The position numbers and the translations under genes were made by a program. Of a DNA stretch of 64,000 bases, positions 34,622 through 42,983 are shown piece by piece. Source of the DNA: an uncultured Pirellulaceae bacterium (GTDB taxonomy: Bacteria > Planctomycetota > Planctomycetia > Pirellulales > Pirellulaceae). The notes under the pieces were generated by a model. It saw nothing but the letters and a program-made list of their open reading frames with translations, had not been told where the DNA came from and did not search any database. Positions within the stretch are counted from its first letter, which is position 1. Each line of letters opens with the position of its first letter. Location: contig CALKCK010000025.1 of assembly GCA_938083195.1 (NCBI GenBank), forward strand, positions 145,877-209,876. The letters are read 5' to 3'.

Positions 34622-35632
34622 ATGATTGTAAACCGCCTCGCCTGGATCACACTCGTCTGTCTAATCATCCTCGTTATCGTTGGCGCAACGGTACGCGTTA
34701 CAGGTTCGGGACTGGGCTGCCCGGACTGGCCAACTTGCTGGGGTTGCCTGATCCCGCCAACTCACGTCGATCAAATTGACGTAGACAAGCTGGATCTTGA
34801 AAAGTTTAAACGACACGCCGTCAAAAAAGGCATCGACCCCGACACCATCACGCGTGAAACCGTGCTCGACAGTTTTGACCCAGTGCACACTTGGATTGAA
34901 TTTGGTAACCGACTCACCTCGCTGCCACTCGGACTCGCATCATTGCTTCTCGCGATTTTTTCCTTCACCGCCAAGCGGCATCGAGGCTGGATTATCTTGC
35001 TTAGCTGGCTTGGGCTGCTGGACGTGATTGGCAATGCAATCATGGGAGCCCTTGTCGTGAAAAGCGGATTGCAACCGGGAATCATCACGCTCCACATGGG
35101 ATTGGCATTTTTATTAATCTGCATGATGGTCTCCGTCGTTTTTCTGTCCCGGCCGAGCGACAATTCCACCGCCATTCGTCACATAGATCCAAAACTCAAA
35201 AAACAGCTACTCGTCGTTTCTCTTCTTTTCTTTGCCTTCCTGTTTTGCGAAGGCTTAATGGGGAGCCAATTGCGAGAGCAGACTGACGAATTCGCGAAAA
35301 TAGCAGACGGACTCTCTCGCGATCAGTGGGCCGACAAATTAGGAGAAACATGGATCTATAAAGTTCACCGTAGTTTTTCATGGAGCCTTCTAATTACGGC
35401 TGGACTAATTTTTTATTGGGTGAAAAAGAAGACGCAACTCCAGTTGCGCGAGCCGAAACTCATTGTGGCAATGGTGATATCCATGATGCTCATGGGGATC
35501 ATCCTCGCCCACATTTCTGTTTATCAAGTGATTCAGGTTCTGCACGTCGGAATGACTGCGGTTCTACTTGCGGTCACGTGGCACTGGATCATGAGACTTT
35601 ACTCGCTTCACACGAACACTGCGGAGAGATGA
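34622..35632 (+). CDS. ctaA: Heme A synthase, COX15/CtaA family
   Basis: A 336-residue membrane protein with about eight helices. It would oxidise heme O to heme A for terminal oxidases. 'RVTGSGLGCPDWPTCWGCLI' is the CtaA cysteine-containing loop (C33, C39, C42). Heme-ligating histidines are in 'HTWIEFGNRLTS' (H89, with E93), 'TLHMGLAF' (H158), 'YKVHRSFSW' (H249) and 'VLHVGMTA' (H308). No cytochrome oxidase subunit or ctaB is adjacent, so it stands apart from its usual partners. It starts 209 bases from the divergent photolyase and is convergent with tspO. Confidence 0.92.
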   Translation: MIVNRLAWITLVCLIILVIVGATVRVTGSGLGCPDWPTCWGCLIPPTHVDQIDVDKLDLEKFKRHAVKKGIDPDTITRETVLDSFDPVHTWIEFGNRLTSLPLGLASLLLAIFSFTAKRHRGWIILLSWLGLLDVIGNAIMGALVVKSGLQPGIITLHMGLAFLLICMMVSVVFLSRPSDNSTAIRHIDPKLKKQLLVVSLLFFAFLFCEGLMGSQLREQTDEFAKIADGLSRDQWADKLGETWIYKVHRSFSWSLLITAGLIFYWVKKKTQLQLREPKLIVAMVISMMLMGIILAHISVYQVIQVLHVGMTAVLLAVTWHWIMRLYSLHTNTAER

Positions 35633-35665
35633 GAAACCCCTAGCCCGGTTTGCCATCCTCGCGTT

Positions 35666-36184
35666 TTACCCGATCCGATTGAGCGACCAGATCGCGTAAT
35701 TCAAGCACGACGCAAACGTCACCCAAACGCAGTAGGGTATTAACAACATCGTTGCGATTTTAGAAAACCGATAATACAAAACCATCGCAATAACGATAGA
35801 GATCCACAACAAGACAATTTCGATCATTGCGAGATCAAATCGCTTCATTCCAAAAAACAGCAGTGACCACAGTGCATTGAGCATGAGATGGAACCCAAAC
35901 CATGCGAGGGCAGGGCGGGTCACGGCGATGCGATCCGCCTTCCAGACCAACCACGATGAAACTGCCATCGTAAAATAAAGAAAACTCCATACGGGAGCGA
36001 ATATCCAATTGGGCGGATTCCACGACGGCTTCGCAACATCCCGATACCAAGTATCAACAGCCTCGGCGGTCGCCAGACCTCCAATCGCGGCCACGCTGTA
36101 GCAGACGAGTATCGAAACTACAAAACCGCCAACAAGCACTTTTGTGGAACGTTGATTTATTGCTACCGTCGTCTCAGTTTTCAT
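35666..36184 (-). CDS. tspO: TspO/MBR family tryptophan-rich sensory protein
   Basis: A 172-residue protein with five membrane helices and the family's aromatic-rich core: 'WYRDVAKPSWNPPNWIFAPV' then 'WSFLYFTMAVSSWLVW'. 'HLMLNALWSLLFFGMKR' in helix 3-4 and 'PYCVWVTFASCLNYAIW' in helix 5 complete the signature. TspO binds porphyrins and, in some bacteria, links light, oxygen and tetrapyrrole levels to gene expression or degrades porphyrins in light. The photolyases, SOUL protein and CtaA nearby make that theme credible here. An N-terminal extension of about 15 polar residues precedes helix 1. Confidence 0.95.
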   Translation of the reverse strand: MKTETTVAINQRSTKVLVGGFVVSILVCYSVAAIGGLATAEAVDTWYRDVAKPSWNPPNWIFAPVWSFLYFTMAVSSWLVWKADRIAVTRPALAWFGFHLMLNALWSLLFFGMKRFDLAMIEIVLLWISIVIAMVLYYRFSKIATMLLIPYCVWVTFASCLNYAIWSLNRIG

Positions 36185-36382
36185 TGATTACTCAAGGGTT
36201 TTGTCTCACGTTTCGATGGGGTGCCGACCATCGTAGCAATCAAATGACATATTGCCATCGACGCCACCCCATTATTTAAAGAGTTAATGGTTGCTGTTTA
36301 AATTTATTGGTTTCTGGGGTGGAAACTGGTAAGCTGCAAAGGCTTTTAATCAACTTAATTTTGAATTGCCAAGCACCTGAAT

Positions 36383-37951
36383 ATGAAAAAAAACAACTCC
36401 ATCATCTCATTAATTACCCTCGGCGTTTGCTTCCTTATAGCCCTTAGCTTCCAAGGTCTCAAATCCCAAAGTGCGTGTGCTGATGTCAATGACAACCGAC
36501 AATCTCCAACCACTCTCCCCAACGTCATTGTCGTGATGGCAGACGACCTTGGATTGGGTGATGTTTCTCCCACCAACCCGGATTGCAAAATCAAAACCCC
36601 TAATTTGCAATCCATGGCGGATACCGGCCTTACGTTTTTAGATGCACACACCCCCAGTTCCGTTTGCACGCCGACTCGCTACGGACTGTTAACAGGGCGT
36701 TACAACTGGCGTTCGCGTCTGGCCAAGGGGGTTCTCAACGGTCGTAGCGAGCACTTAATTCCCGCCCAACGAAGTACCCTCGGACATCTTATGAAATCGG
36801 CTGGTTATCATACGGGCATGATTGGCAAATGGCACCTCGGCTGGGACTGGCACAAAGACAATGGAAAAATCGATTTCACAAAACCCGTAAAAAACGGGCC
36901 TGACATCAATGGCTTCGATCAATACTACGCACACTGTGGTTCGTTGGACATGCCGCCCTATGTCTGGGTTGATACCGGCAAAGTCACTGCCGTTCCCGAT
37001 CGCGAAGAAGGGGTAACTTCAGCACAAGATCCTTACGGTTGGTATCGCAAGGGTCCCATCGGATCCGATTTTCACATTGACCAAGTTTTGCCTCATTTAT
37101 TTGAGCAATCGATGAAATTTGTAAAAGCACGATCGAATGTCAAAAATTCGAAAACTCCATTTTTTCTTTACCTCGCGCTTCCCGCGCCTCACACGCCGAT
37201 CGTTCCTGTCCCGCCGTTTAAGGACGCCAGCGGAATGAACCCTTACGCAGATTTTGTCATGCAGGTGGATTTCCACATGGGTCAACTAATGGACACGCTC
37301 AAGGAATGTGGAATTGAAAATGAAACGCTTTTAATTTTCACAAGCGACAACGGTTGTTCCCCCCAGGGAAATTTCAAAGTGCTTAAAGAACACGGGCACG
37401 ATCCAAGTGCAGGTTTTCGCGGCCACAAGGCAGACATTTACGAAGGCGGACACCGAGTACCACTGATCATTCGCTGGCCTGGACACTTGAACGAAGGTAC
37501 GACCTCTCAAGCTATGGCTTGCCTGACCGACATTTTCCCCACACTTGAGTCGATAACCGGCCAAACCAAAACCGACACCGGAGGCGAGGATGGATTTGAT
37601 TTAAGCCCTGTCTTTAAGGGAGCAGAATCATCCGGTCGTGAGACGCTTATCAGCCACTCGATCGGTGGATCGTTCGCGATTCGCAAAGGACCTTGGAAAC
37701 TCTGCATCTCCAGAGGAAGCGGCGGGTGGAGCGCGCCGCGTGAACCCGACGCTCGCAAACAGGGACTCCCATCCATGCAGTTATTCAATTTGAATTCAGA
37801 TCGAGCAGAAACTGAAAATCTGATCGAAAAGAACCCTGGCAAGGCTCAGGAGCTGTTGGAAATTCTAGAGAAAGAAGTTGCCGCGGGGAGATGCTCACCT
37901 GGCAAATCCATCCCCAACGACCGCGAAGTTGTCTTTCTACCTAAACGCTAA
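36383..37951 (+). CDS. Secreted sulfatase (formylglycine-dependent)
   Basis: A 522-residue exported sulfatase. A signal peptide (ISLITLGVCFLIALSFQGLK) precedes 'NVIVVMADDLGLGDVSP', in which D54-D55 bind the metal. The formylglycine motif is C95-T-P-T-R in 'SSVCTPTRYGLLTGRYNWRS'. 'TGMIGKWHLGWDW' and 'LIFTSDNGCSPQGN' are further active-site segments. It removes sulfate esters from polysaccharides or other sulfated substrates; the true substrate cannot be told. The protein shares long conserved stretches with the sulfatase at 47508, including 'GSGGWS.PRE' near the C-terminus, so they belong to one subfamily. Cys-to-formylglycine maturation must be provided elsewhere in the genome. Confidence 0.93.
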   Translation: MKKNNSIISLITLGVCFLIALSFQGLKSQSACADVNDNRQSPTTLPNVIVVMADDLGLGDVSPTNPDCKIKTPNLQSMADTGLTFLDAHTPSSVCTPTRYGLLTGRYNWRSRLAKGVLNGRSEHLIPAQRSTLGHLMKSAGYHTGMIGKWHLGWDWHKDNGKIDFTKPVKNGPDINGFDQYYAHCGSLDMPPYVWVDTGKVTAVPDREEGVTSAQDPYGWYRKGPIGSDFHIDQVLPHLFEQSMKFVKARSNVKNSKTPFFLYLALPAPHTPIVPVPPFKDASGMNPYADFVMQVDFHMGQLMDTLKECGIENETLLIFTSDNGCSPQGNFKVLKEHGHDPSAGFRGHKADIYEGGHRVPLIIRWPGHLNEGTTSQAMACLTDIFPTLESITGQTKTDTGGEDGFDLSPVFKGAESSGRETLISHSIGGSFAIRKGPWKLCISRGSGGWSAPREPDARKQGLPSMQLFNLNSDRAETENLIEKNPGKAQELLEILEKEVAAGRCSPGKSIPNDREVVFLPKR

Positions 37952-38071
37952 GATCAAGACTCATCCATGAAGGGCTAGCCTCGCTTTTATAACTAGCCAA
38001 TGTTCGCTATTTGGTTCCAGCCTATCGGTTGCCGTCAACCGGCACCGATGGCTGAATCCAATTCAACTAAG

Positions 38072-38434
38072 TTACTCGACATCCTCAAGCGACTTCCAAG
38101 CGTCGTCGATTTGGCTGACGTCAAAATATTCAATTTTGGCCATCGTGAACGGTTTGCAGACTTTTGCCATCCACTCTTCCCACTTGCTTTCGCCGACCAT
38201 CGCAATTTTTTCGATCTTGCTGCAATGCGTCGTGGCAAATTTCGTATCGTCCCACAAAGCGTGCATGTCCCATCCGTGGAAATCATGAAACCAAACAAGC
38301 ATTTTTAATTTCCCTTGCTCGGCGATCGCTTCATCCACCTTAGGGACAAACGTTTTATAATCTTCGTCATGCAGTTTGCCGGACAATTTAAAGGCCACCA
38401 CATTGGCCACTTCTGAGTTAAGTTCTTCAATCAT
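38072..38434 (-). CDS. SpoIIAA-like (STAS-fold) protein
   Basis: A 120-residue protein matching the SpoIIAA-like family: 'NVVAFKLSGKLHDEDYKTFV', 'LKMLVWFHDFHGWDMHALWD', 'IEKIAMVGESKWEEWMAK' and a closing 'AKIEYFDVSQIDDAWKSL'. The fold resembles STAS domains of anti-anti-sigma factors but the phosphorylated Ser is not conserved in this family. The role may be lipid or small-molecule binding. It lies convergent with the sulfatase gene and stands alone. Confidence 0.88.
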   Translation of the reverse strand: MIEELNSEVANVVAFKLSGKLHDEDYKTFVPKVDEAIAEQGKLKMLVWFHDFHGWDMHALWDDTKFATTHCSKIEKIAMVGESKWEEWMAKVCKPFTMAKIEYFDVSQIDDAWKSLEDVE

Positions 38435-38827
38435 CGTTTGCTTTCGATTGTCATAAAAAAGAAATTTATCTTTACACGGCTTCCTAAGTCGGCAATGAAA
38501 ATCTTACCGACAGTAAGTCCCCGCAAATACTGGCTCATTTGCAAAAACATCACCGCCCGCAACCTAATCAAGTCGTCTACGGTGATGATTTATCGTACGA
38601 TTCTTTTCCCCAATTGGCAACCAATCAGGAACCAATTCAGAACCAACCATTACGAGGCTGTTTCATCCAACGGCCAATCGCTACCGAAACCAGCATTTCG
38701 GCGGGCGTGAACACTTCACGGATAAGCGCTTAAACATGGCAACCAACCAGTCTCAACCGGAAACGGTTCAATAGACGGCCAATACCTCGAAGGTTTCTCG
38801 AAGCCCCCGACATCAAAAACACCTTTG
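38435..38827. other. Intergenic region of about 390 bases
   Basis: Lies between two minus-strand genes. Short open frames on the plus strand have no protein-like features. It likely holds the promoter of the SpoIIAA-like gene. An imperfect run of 'aaccaa' motifs occurs near 38618-38650. Confidence 0.45.
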
Positions 38828-39889
38828 TTAGTGAATAGTATCAGCGCTTTCCCATACATCGAATTCTGCCCAGACCGGAAAATGATCTGAAACACGGAGT
38901 GCCTCTTCCCGGGACAAATTAAATTCCTGCTCAAAATTCAGGACATTCCACTTGCCTGTAAATTCCTGCGTCGGAGGGGCACAGAAAATAATATTGTCGT
39001 AAGCTTTGTTTTGCCGCGTATTGGTCATAACACCGCCGCCAACAACCCACTTAATTCGAGGGATCTTTTTTATATCGCCCAATTGCTTTTCGCTGGCATT
39101 TAAATCGCCTAACAAAATCACATCATCTTCATCCGGCCGAGCGGTTTGCATAACCTGAAAAACCTGAGCTAAGGCATCAACTTCCTCTGGCACATCATCG
39201 GGATCGGTATGCGTGTTTACTAACCAAAACGTAAACGCTCGATCGGGATCAGTTGTCCGCGGTCGAAAGCGGGCAATAAAGGGAGCTCGATGAAGCAAAT
39301 CTCCAGGGTCTCCAATCGTACCGACGGACGCGGAGTCGAGTTCAATCCGATTTGTGTCATACACGAATGCATATTGCTCTTTGCTTACCGAACGCCCAAG
39401 ACGAGGGCCTATAATAAAATCATAGCGACTGCCATCCGCATTGAGTTCGGCGACTAACCTCGGCAGGATATCATCCGCCTTCGCCCGAACTTCTTGAATT
39501 GCAATAACATCAAACTTTCGAATCACTTCAACAATAACCGCCATGGCGTCGGGTTTCCGAAGTTTACTCTCGCCGAAGACTTGGATATTGAAGGTTGCAA
39601 TAAGAATCTTGTCGTTAGGCCCCAGCGCAGAAGCTGACTGGACAGGTGTTCCAGCATATGCTCCAGGATTCGCCTGAACGTTATTGACGCCAGAATCTTC
39701 TAAACCGGATGCAGTTTGGTTCTTATATTCGATTGCCTGTGTTTTTACCGAAGTCACCAACGGTCCCACGACAGGCCAATCGGGATTCAGAAACCCACTG
39801 ACACCCCCACTGGTAACGATTGCAATAACCAGCCAAAAAATCTTAAACGACCCACGTTTTCGACCGTATTTGGAATTCCGATTCGCCAC
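38828..39889 (-). CDS. Endonuclease/exonuclease/phosphatase (EEP) family protein
   Basis: A 353-residue protein. It has a basic N-terminus and one hydrophobic helix ('IFWLVIAIVTSGGVSGFL'), then an EEP/DNase-I-like domain from about residue 93. 'ILIATFNIQVFGESK' is the first motif with N97, 'VIAIQEVR' holds the metal Glu, 'FWLVNTHTDPDDV' the catalytic His, 'VILLGDLNAS' the D-x-N motif, and 'VSDHFPVWAEF' the closing SDH. All catalytic residues appear intact. The enzyme is probably membrane-anchored and faces outside, acting on extracellular DNA or phosphodiesters. Function beyond the fold is inferred. Confidence 0.9.
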   Translation of the reverse strand: MANRNSKYGRKRGSFKIFWLVIAIVTSGGVSGFLNPDWPVVGPLVTSVKTQAIEYKNQTASGLEDSGVNNVQANPGAYAGTPVQSASALGPNDKILIATFNIQVFGESKLRKPDAMAVIVEVIRKFDVIAIQEVRAKADDILPRLVAELNADGSRYDFIIGPRLGRSVSKEQYAFVYDTNRIELDSASVGTIGDPGDLLHRAPFIARFRPRTTDPDRAFTFWLVNTHTDPDDVPEEVDALAQVFQVMQTARPDEDDVILLGDLNASEKQLGDIKKIPRIKWVVGGGVMTNTRQNKAYDNIIFCAPPTQEFTGKWNVLNFEQEFNLSREEALRVSDHFPVWAEFDVWESADTIH

Positions 39890-39991
39890 TGGTTGGCCTC
39901 CTGCCTATCTCTTTCCCAGCCAAGTTTCCTACCTGGCTCACCACGATAAATCTATTCAACACACTCAGTCATCTCTTCGATCGAACCACGC

Positions 39992-40015
39992 CTCATCTCA
40001 TCTCATCTCATCTCA
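39992..40015. repeat. CTCAT pentanucleotide repeat, 4.8 copies
   Basis: CTCAT repeats from 39992 to 40011 with a trailing CTCA. It lies about 100 bases upstream of the EEP gene start (minus strand) and downstream of the HEAT gene. Copy-number change here would shift promoter spacing. Confidence 0.85.
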
Positions 40016-40081
40016 AATCGCAATTGGAATCGTCGAAATCAATTCTCACAAAAACCAAGCGATTGCGATGCCATTTAATCG

Positions 40082-40573
40082 TCACGCCAACGCTCGATTC
40101 GCCAAACTTGCCAGCCGCGGAGATTCTGAGGCAGCGGCTCTTTTTAATGATTCCACGACGGAAGCTTCGGTTGCGCCCACCTTACCAAGAGCCCAAGCCG
40201 CACGTTCTTGCACCGAAAGATGAGGGGAATCAGAAACGGCCTTCCCCAAAATCGTTTGAGAACGACTTGCAGTCTTTCCCAGTCTTCCGAGAAGCGTCGC
40301 TGCCCAGTATCCCACCAATGGTTTTGGTGAATTCACCAGTGGCTCAAGAGCATCAACCGAATCCACCGAGGGAGCCCCCAAGTCTTCCAACGCCGAAGCG
40401 GCCCAATTTTGAACGTCTTCGACATCGCCACAGGCCACCACAAGTTCGACCGCAGCAGCCACTGAATCAGAACCGGCAAGACAAAGATTCTCTGCCGCAG
40501 CTGCGCGTACTTTCGCGTCGGAATCCTTCAATTCCAACCGCCACCTCTGTTGATCATCCATGACTGACGACAT
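40082..40573 (-). CDS. HEAT-repeat protein
   Basis: A 163-residue all-helical protein built of HEAT repeats: 'DAKVRAAAAENLCLAG', 'VEDVQNWAASALEDLGA', 'PKPLVGYWAATLLGRLG' and 'SVQERAAWALGKVGAT' each show the A..L/AA..LG pattern. These repeats usually mediate protein-protein contacts. No enzymatic domain is present. ATG 40573 is used; an internal ATG four codons later is equally possible. It lies between the EEP nuclease and a small membrane protein on the same strand. Confidence 0.85.
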   Translation of the reverse strand: MSSVMDDQQRWRLELKDSDAKVRAAAAENLCLAGSDSVAAAVELVVACGDVEDVQNWAASALEDLGAPSVDSVDALEPLVNSPKPLVGYWAATLLGRLGKTASRSQTILGKAVSDSPHLSVQERAAWALGKVGATEASVVESLKRAAASESPRLASLANRALA

Positions 40574-40768
40574 CTCATAAAAACAGCTTCCATTCAGCTT
40601 GTTTTCATAGCCAAATTGCCAATTTCAAGCAATAGCGAGTTGGATTCGATCAGACGGTCAACAGCAACCTTGCGACTCGTCCAATCTACGCCAGGCACCT
40701 AATGCTCAGAAATTTGATTTTTGCGCATCAATCAACAAACTCTGTTAAGCAATCCGTTTGAAGATCCG

Positions 40769-41308
40769 TTAACGAAAACCCTCAAATCGCTTCTTAAGTT
40801 TTGAAAATGGGCTGCTCGATTCTTCTGGCTCAGCGGGCTTCAAAGCATTGAAATCAGGGATTACTCCCGGAATTGCATTTGTCATGTCAGCCTGACGGAT
40901 TGAATCGATGTGTTTTCCAATATTCTCGGTAATCCCACTAGAAGCTTTATCCTGAAAACCTAAGTTCGACTTTTGCTGACCAACAAACGACTTAACCGCT
41001 TCCGATGTATTTGTTGCTAAATTGGGGCTTTGATCGTCACGAAAGTCCTCCAATCGCTCTCTCGCTCGCTGCTCAACCTGGGCAGCCTTATCTTTATTGA
41101 AGCTAAAATGGGGCCTTCCATTTCGGAAATCAACGGAGACAACACCAGAAAACAGAAGCAACGGGACAGCAAGCATGATCAAGCTTGCAATGATTCGATG
41201 CCCTAAGAAATCTCTCGCGGCCTTGGGCATCACGATGCCGCTTGTCCCTATATTCACCACTTTCTGGGACACCGTCTTCTGCTTTCTCTTCTTCTTAATT
41301 TTCGCCAC
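40769..41308 (-). CDS. Membrane-anchored protein of unknown function
   Basis: A 179-residue protein. A basic N-terminus (MAKIKKKRKQKTVSQKVVNI) is followed by one transmembrane helix at about 37-57 ('IIASLIMLAVPLLLFSGVVS'). A mostly polar, charged outer region follows ('FNKDKAAQVEQRARERLEDF') and is probably helical. I do not recognise the family. Its layout suggests a planctomycete-specific envelope protein. Confidence 0.65.
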   Translation of the reverse strand: MAKIKKKRKQKTVSQKVVNIGTSGIVMPKAARDFLGHRIIASLIMLAVPLLLFSGVVSVDFRNGRPHFSFNKDKAAQVEQRARERLEDFRDDQSPNLATNTSEAVKSFVGQQKSNLGFQDKASSGITENIGKHIDSIRQADMTNAIPGVIPDFNALKPAEPEESSSPFSKLKKRFEGFR

Positions 41309-41809
41309 AAAAAATCCCCGTTCTAATAGCGGCTGCTCGCGTCCTTGATTAAGGCGAGCCAGATGAGTCTTCTATCGGCTTTTAGCAGCACTCCAAGACC
41401 CAATCAAGAGCAACGGGCGACCGTCGATTCCAACGCGACGTTCGCTTAAAGTCACTCGAGTTCGAACCAAATCAACATTTAATTCATTTGGTTCAGAAAT
41501 GTGAGGTTGAGGGATCGGAACAACCAGAGGTAGCCACTGCAGTTGCCCGCCCGAAGGAAGTAGTTATCAAATTATTCGGCTTTGATCGAATTTTACTTCG
41601 GGCAACATTTCTTCAAAAAACCAATCGGAATCAGGGGATCCACGAACCGCCCCTGTTCTTACTATTTTTGTTTCGTTCAACAAACTTTTATCGCGGGAAA
41701 ATTAGGATAGAATAAAGTGGTTCAGCTCGCGGAGCTGGGTCACAGACGTTTCATCGTCGCAATGATGGCAAAGTCCACCTCTAACTTTCATTAACTAGCG
41801 GAAATTTGA
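41309..41809. other. Divergent intergenic region of about 500 bases
   Basis: Between the small membrane protein (minus) and the Gfo/Idh/MocA gene (plus). A plus-strand open frame at 41488-41715 shows no protein-like features and lacks a good start. It presumably contains both promoters. Confidence 0.45.
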
Positions 41810-42925
41810 ATGACTCAAAATGTAAATGTTGCCATGATTGGTCTCGGGTTTGGGGCTGAATTTATTCCAATTTACCAGAGTCACCCTAATACAACGGTGC
41901 TTGCCCTTTGCCGCCGCGACGAAGTGGCACTCAATAAAATGGCAGATCAATTTGGAATAGAAAAACGATATACCGATTACGATGAAGTCCTCGCTGATCC
42001 GAACATTGACTTTGTTCACATCAACAGCCCCATCGCAGACCACGCGTGGATGTCACTTCGGGCGCTGGATGCAGGCAAACACGTGATGTGCACCGTTCCA
42101 ATGGCGACAACAATCGACGAATGTCGACAGATTGTCGAAAAGGTTAACGAGACAGGTTTAAAATACATGATGGCAGAGACGGTAGTCTACAGCCGCGAGT
42201 TTCTCTTCATTAAAGAGATGTATGAAAAAGGGGAACTTGGAGAAATCCAACACGTTGCGGCGTCTCACCCGCAAGACATGGATGGGTGGCCAGAGTATTG
42301 GCAACGCATGATTCCCATGCACTACGCAACACACGTTGTCAGCCCCTGCCTTGCGTTAGTAAATGGCGTCGCCGAATACGTAAGCTGCTTTGGTTCCGGC
42401 AGTGTTCGCGAAGACATCGCCGAAAAATCTGGCAATCGGTTTGCTGTCGAGTCATGTCACATTAAATATAAAGACAGTGACCTGACAGCCCATGTTTGGC
42501 GATGCCTTTACGATGTTGCCCGGCAATATCGCGAGAGTTTTGACGTCTATGGAACCAAGAAGAGTTTCGAATGGACGTTGATTGAAAACGAACCCCACGT
42601 GATCCACACAGCAAAAAAGCCGGAACCAGAAATTCCAGAGAAAATCGAGGTTCCAGATTTTGCCCATTTGCTTCCAGAGGCAATTCGAAAATACACGCTT
42701 CCACAAGAAATTCACGACGCCGACCATCTCTCTTTCGTTCAGGGTGGCGGGCACGGTGGTTCCCATCCGCACATGGTGCACGAAATGGTTTCAGCACTAA
42801 TCGAGAATCGAGATCCGTGGCCGAATGCGGGCACCAGCGCTAATTGGACTTGCGTTGGCCTTTGCGCCCATGAATCAGCGTTGGACGGTGGTTCACTCGT
42901 GAAGCTGCCGGAATTCACGCTCTAA
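41810..42925 (+). CDS. Gfo/Idh/MocA family oxidoreductase
   Basis: A 371-residue NAD(P)-dependent sugar or inositol-type oxidoreductase. 'VNVAMIGLGFGAEFIPIYQS' is the Rossmann motif. 'ADPNIDFVHINSPIADHAWM' and 'ALDAGKHVMCTVPMATTIDE' follow the family pattern, though the usual EKP catalytic lysine motif reads TVPMA, so the conserved Lys is missing. A conserved 'HPQDMDGWPEYWQRMIPMHY' lies in the C-terminal substrate domain. Such proteins are greatly expanded in planctomycetes and usually act in sugar catabolism. It heads a plus-strand run with the heme protein and PVC dehydrogenase, which suggests a shared pathway. Confidence 0.88.
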   Translation: MTQNVNVAMIGLGFGAEFIPIYQSHPNTTVLALCRRDEVALNKMADQFGIEKRYTDYDEVLADPNIDFVHINSPIADHAWMSLRALDAGKHVMCTVPMATTIDECRQIVEKVNETGLKYMMAETVVYSREFLFIKEMYEKGELGEIQHVAASHPQDMDGWPEYWQRMIPMHYATHVVSPCLALVNGVAEYVSCFGSGSVREDIAEKSGNRFAVESCHIKYKDSDLTAHVWRCLYDVARQYRESFDVYGTKKSFEWTLIENEPHVIHTAKKPEPEIPEKIEVPDFAHLLPEAIRKYTLPQEIHDADHLSFVQGGGHGGSHPHMVHEMVSALIENRDPWPNAGTSANWTCVGLCAHESALDGGSLVKLPEFTL

Positions 42926-42983
42926 GCAACTTCGTTTCCTGCTCTCAATTCCTTTTTCATTCATCAACTCGCTGGATCGTAAA

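Noticed and set aside
41488..41715. 75-codon plus-strand frame before the Gfo/Idh/MocA gene
   Set aside because: No SD, composition like non-coding DNA, and no motif.
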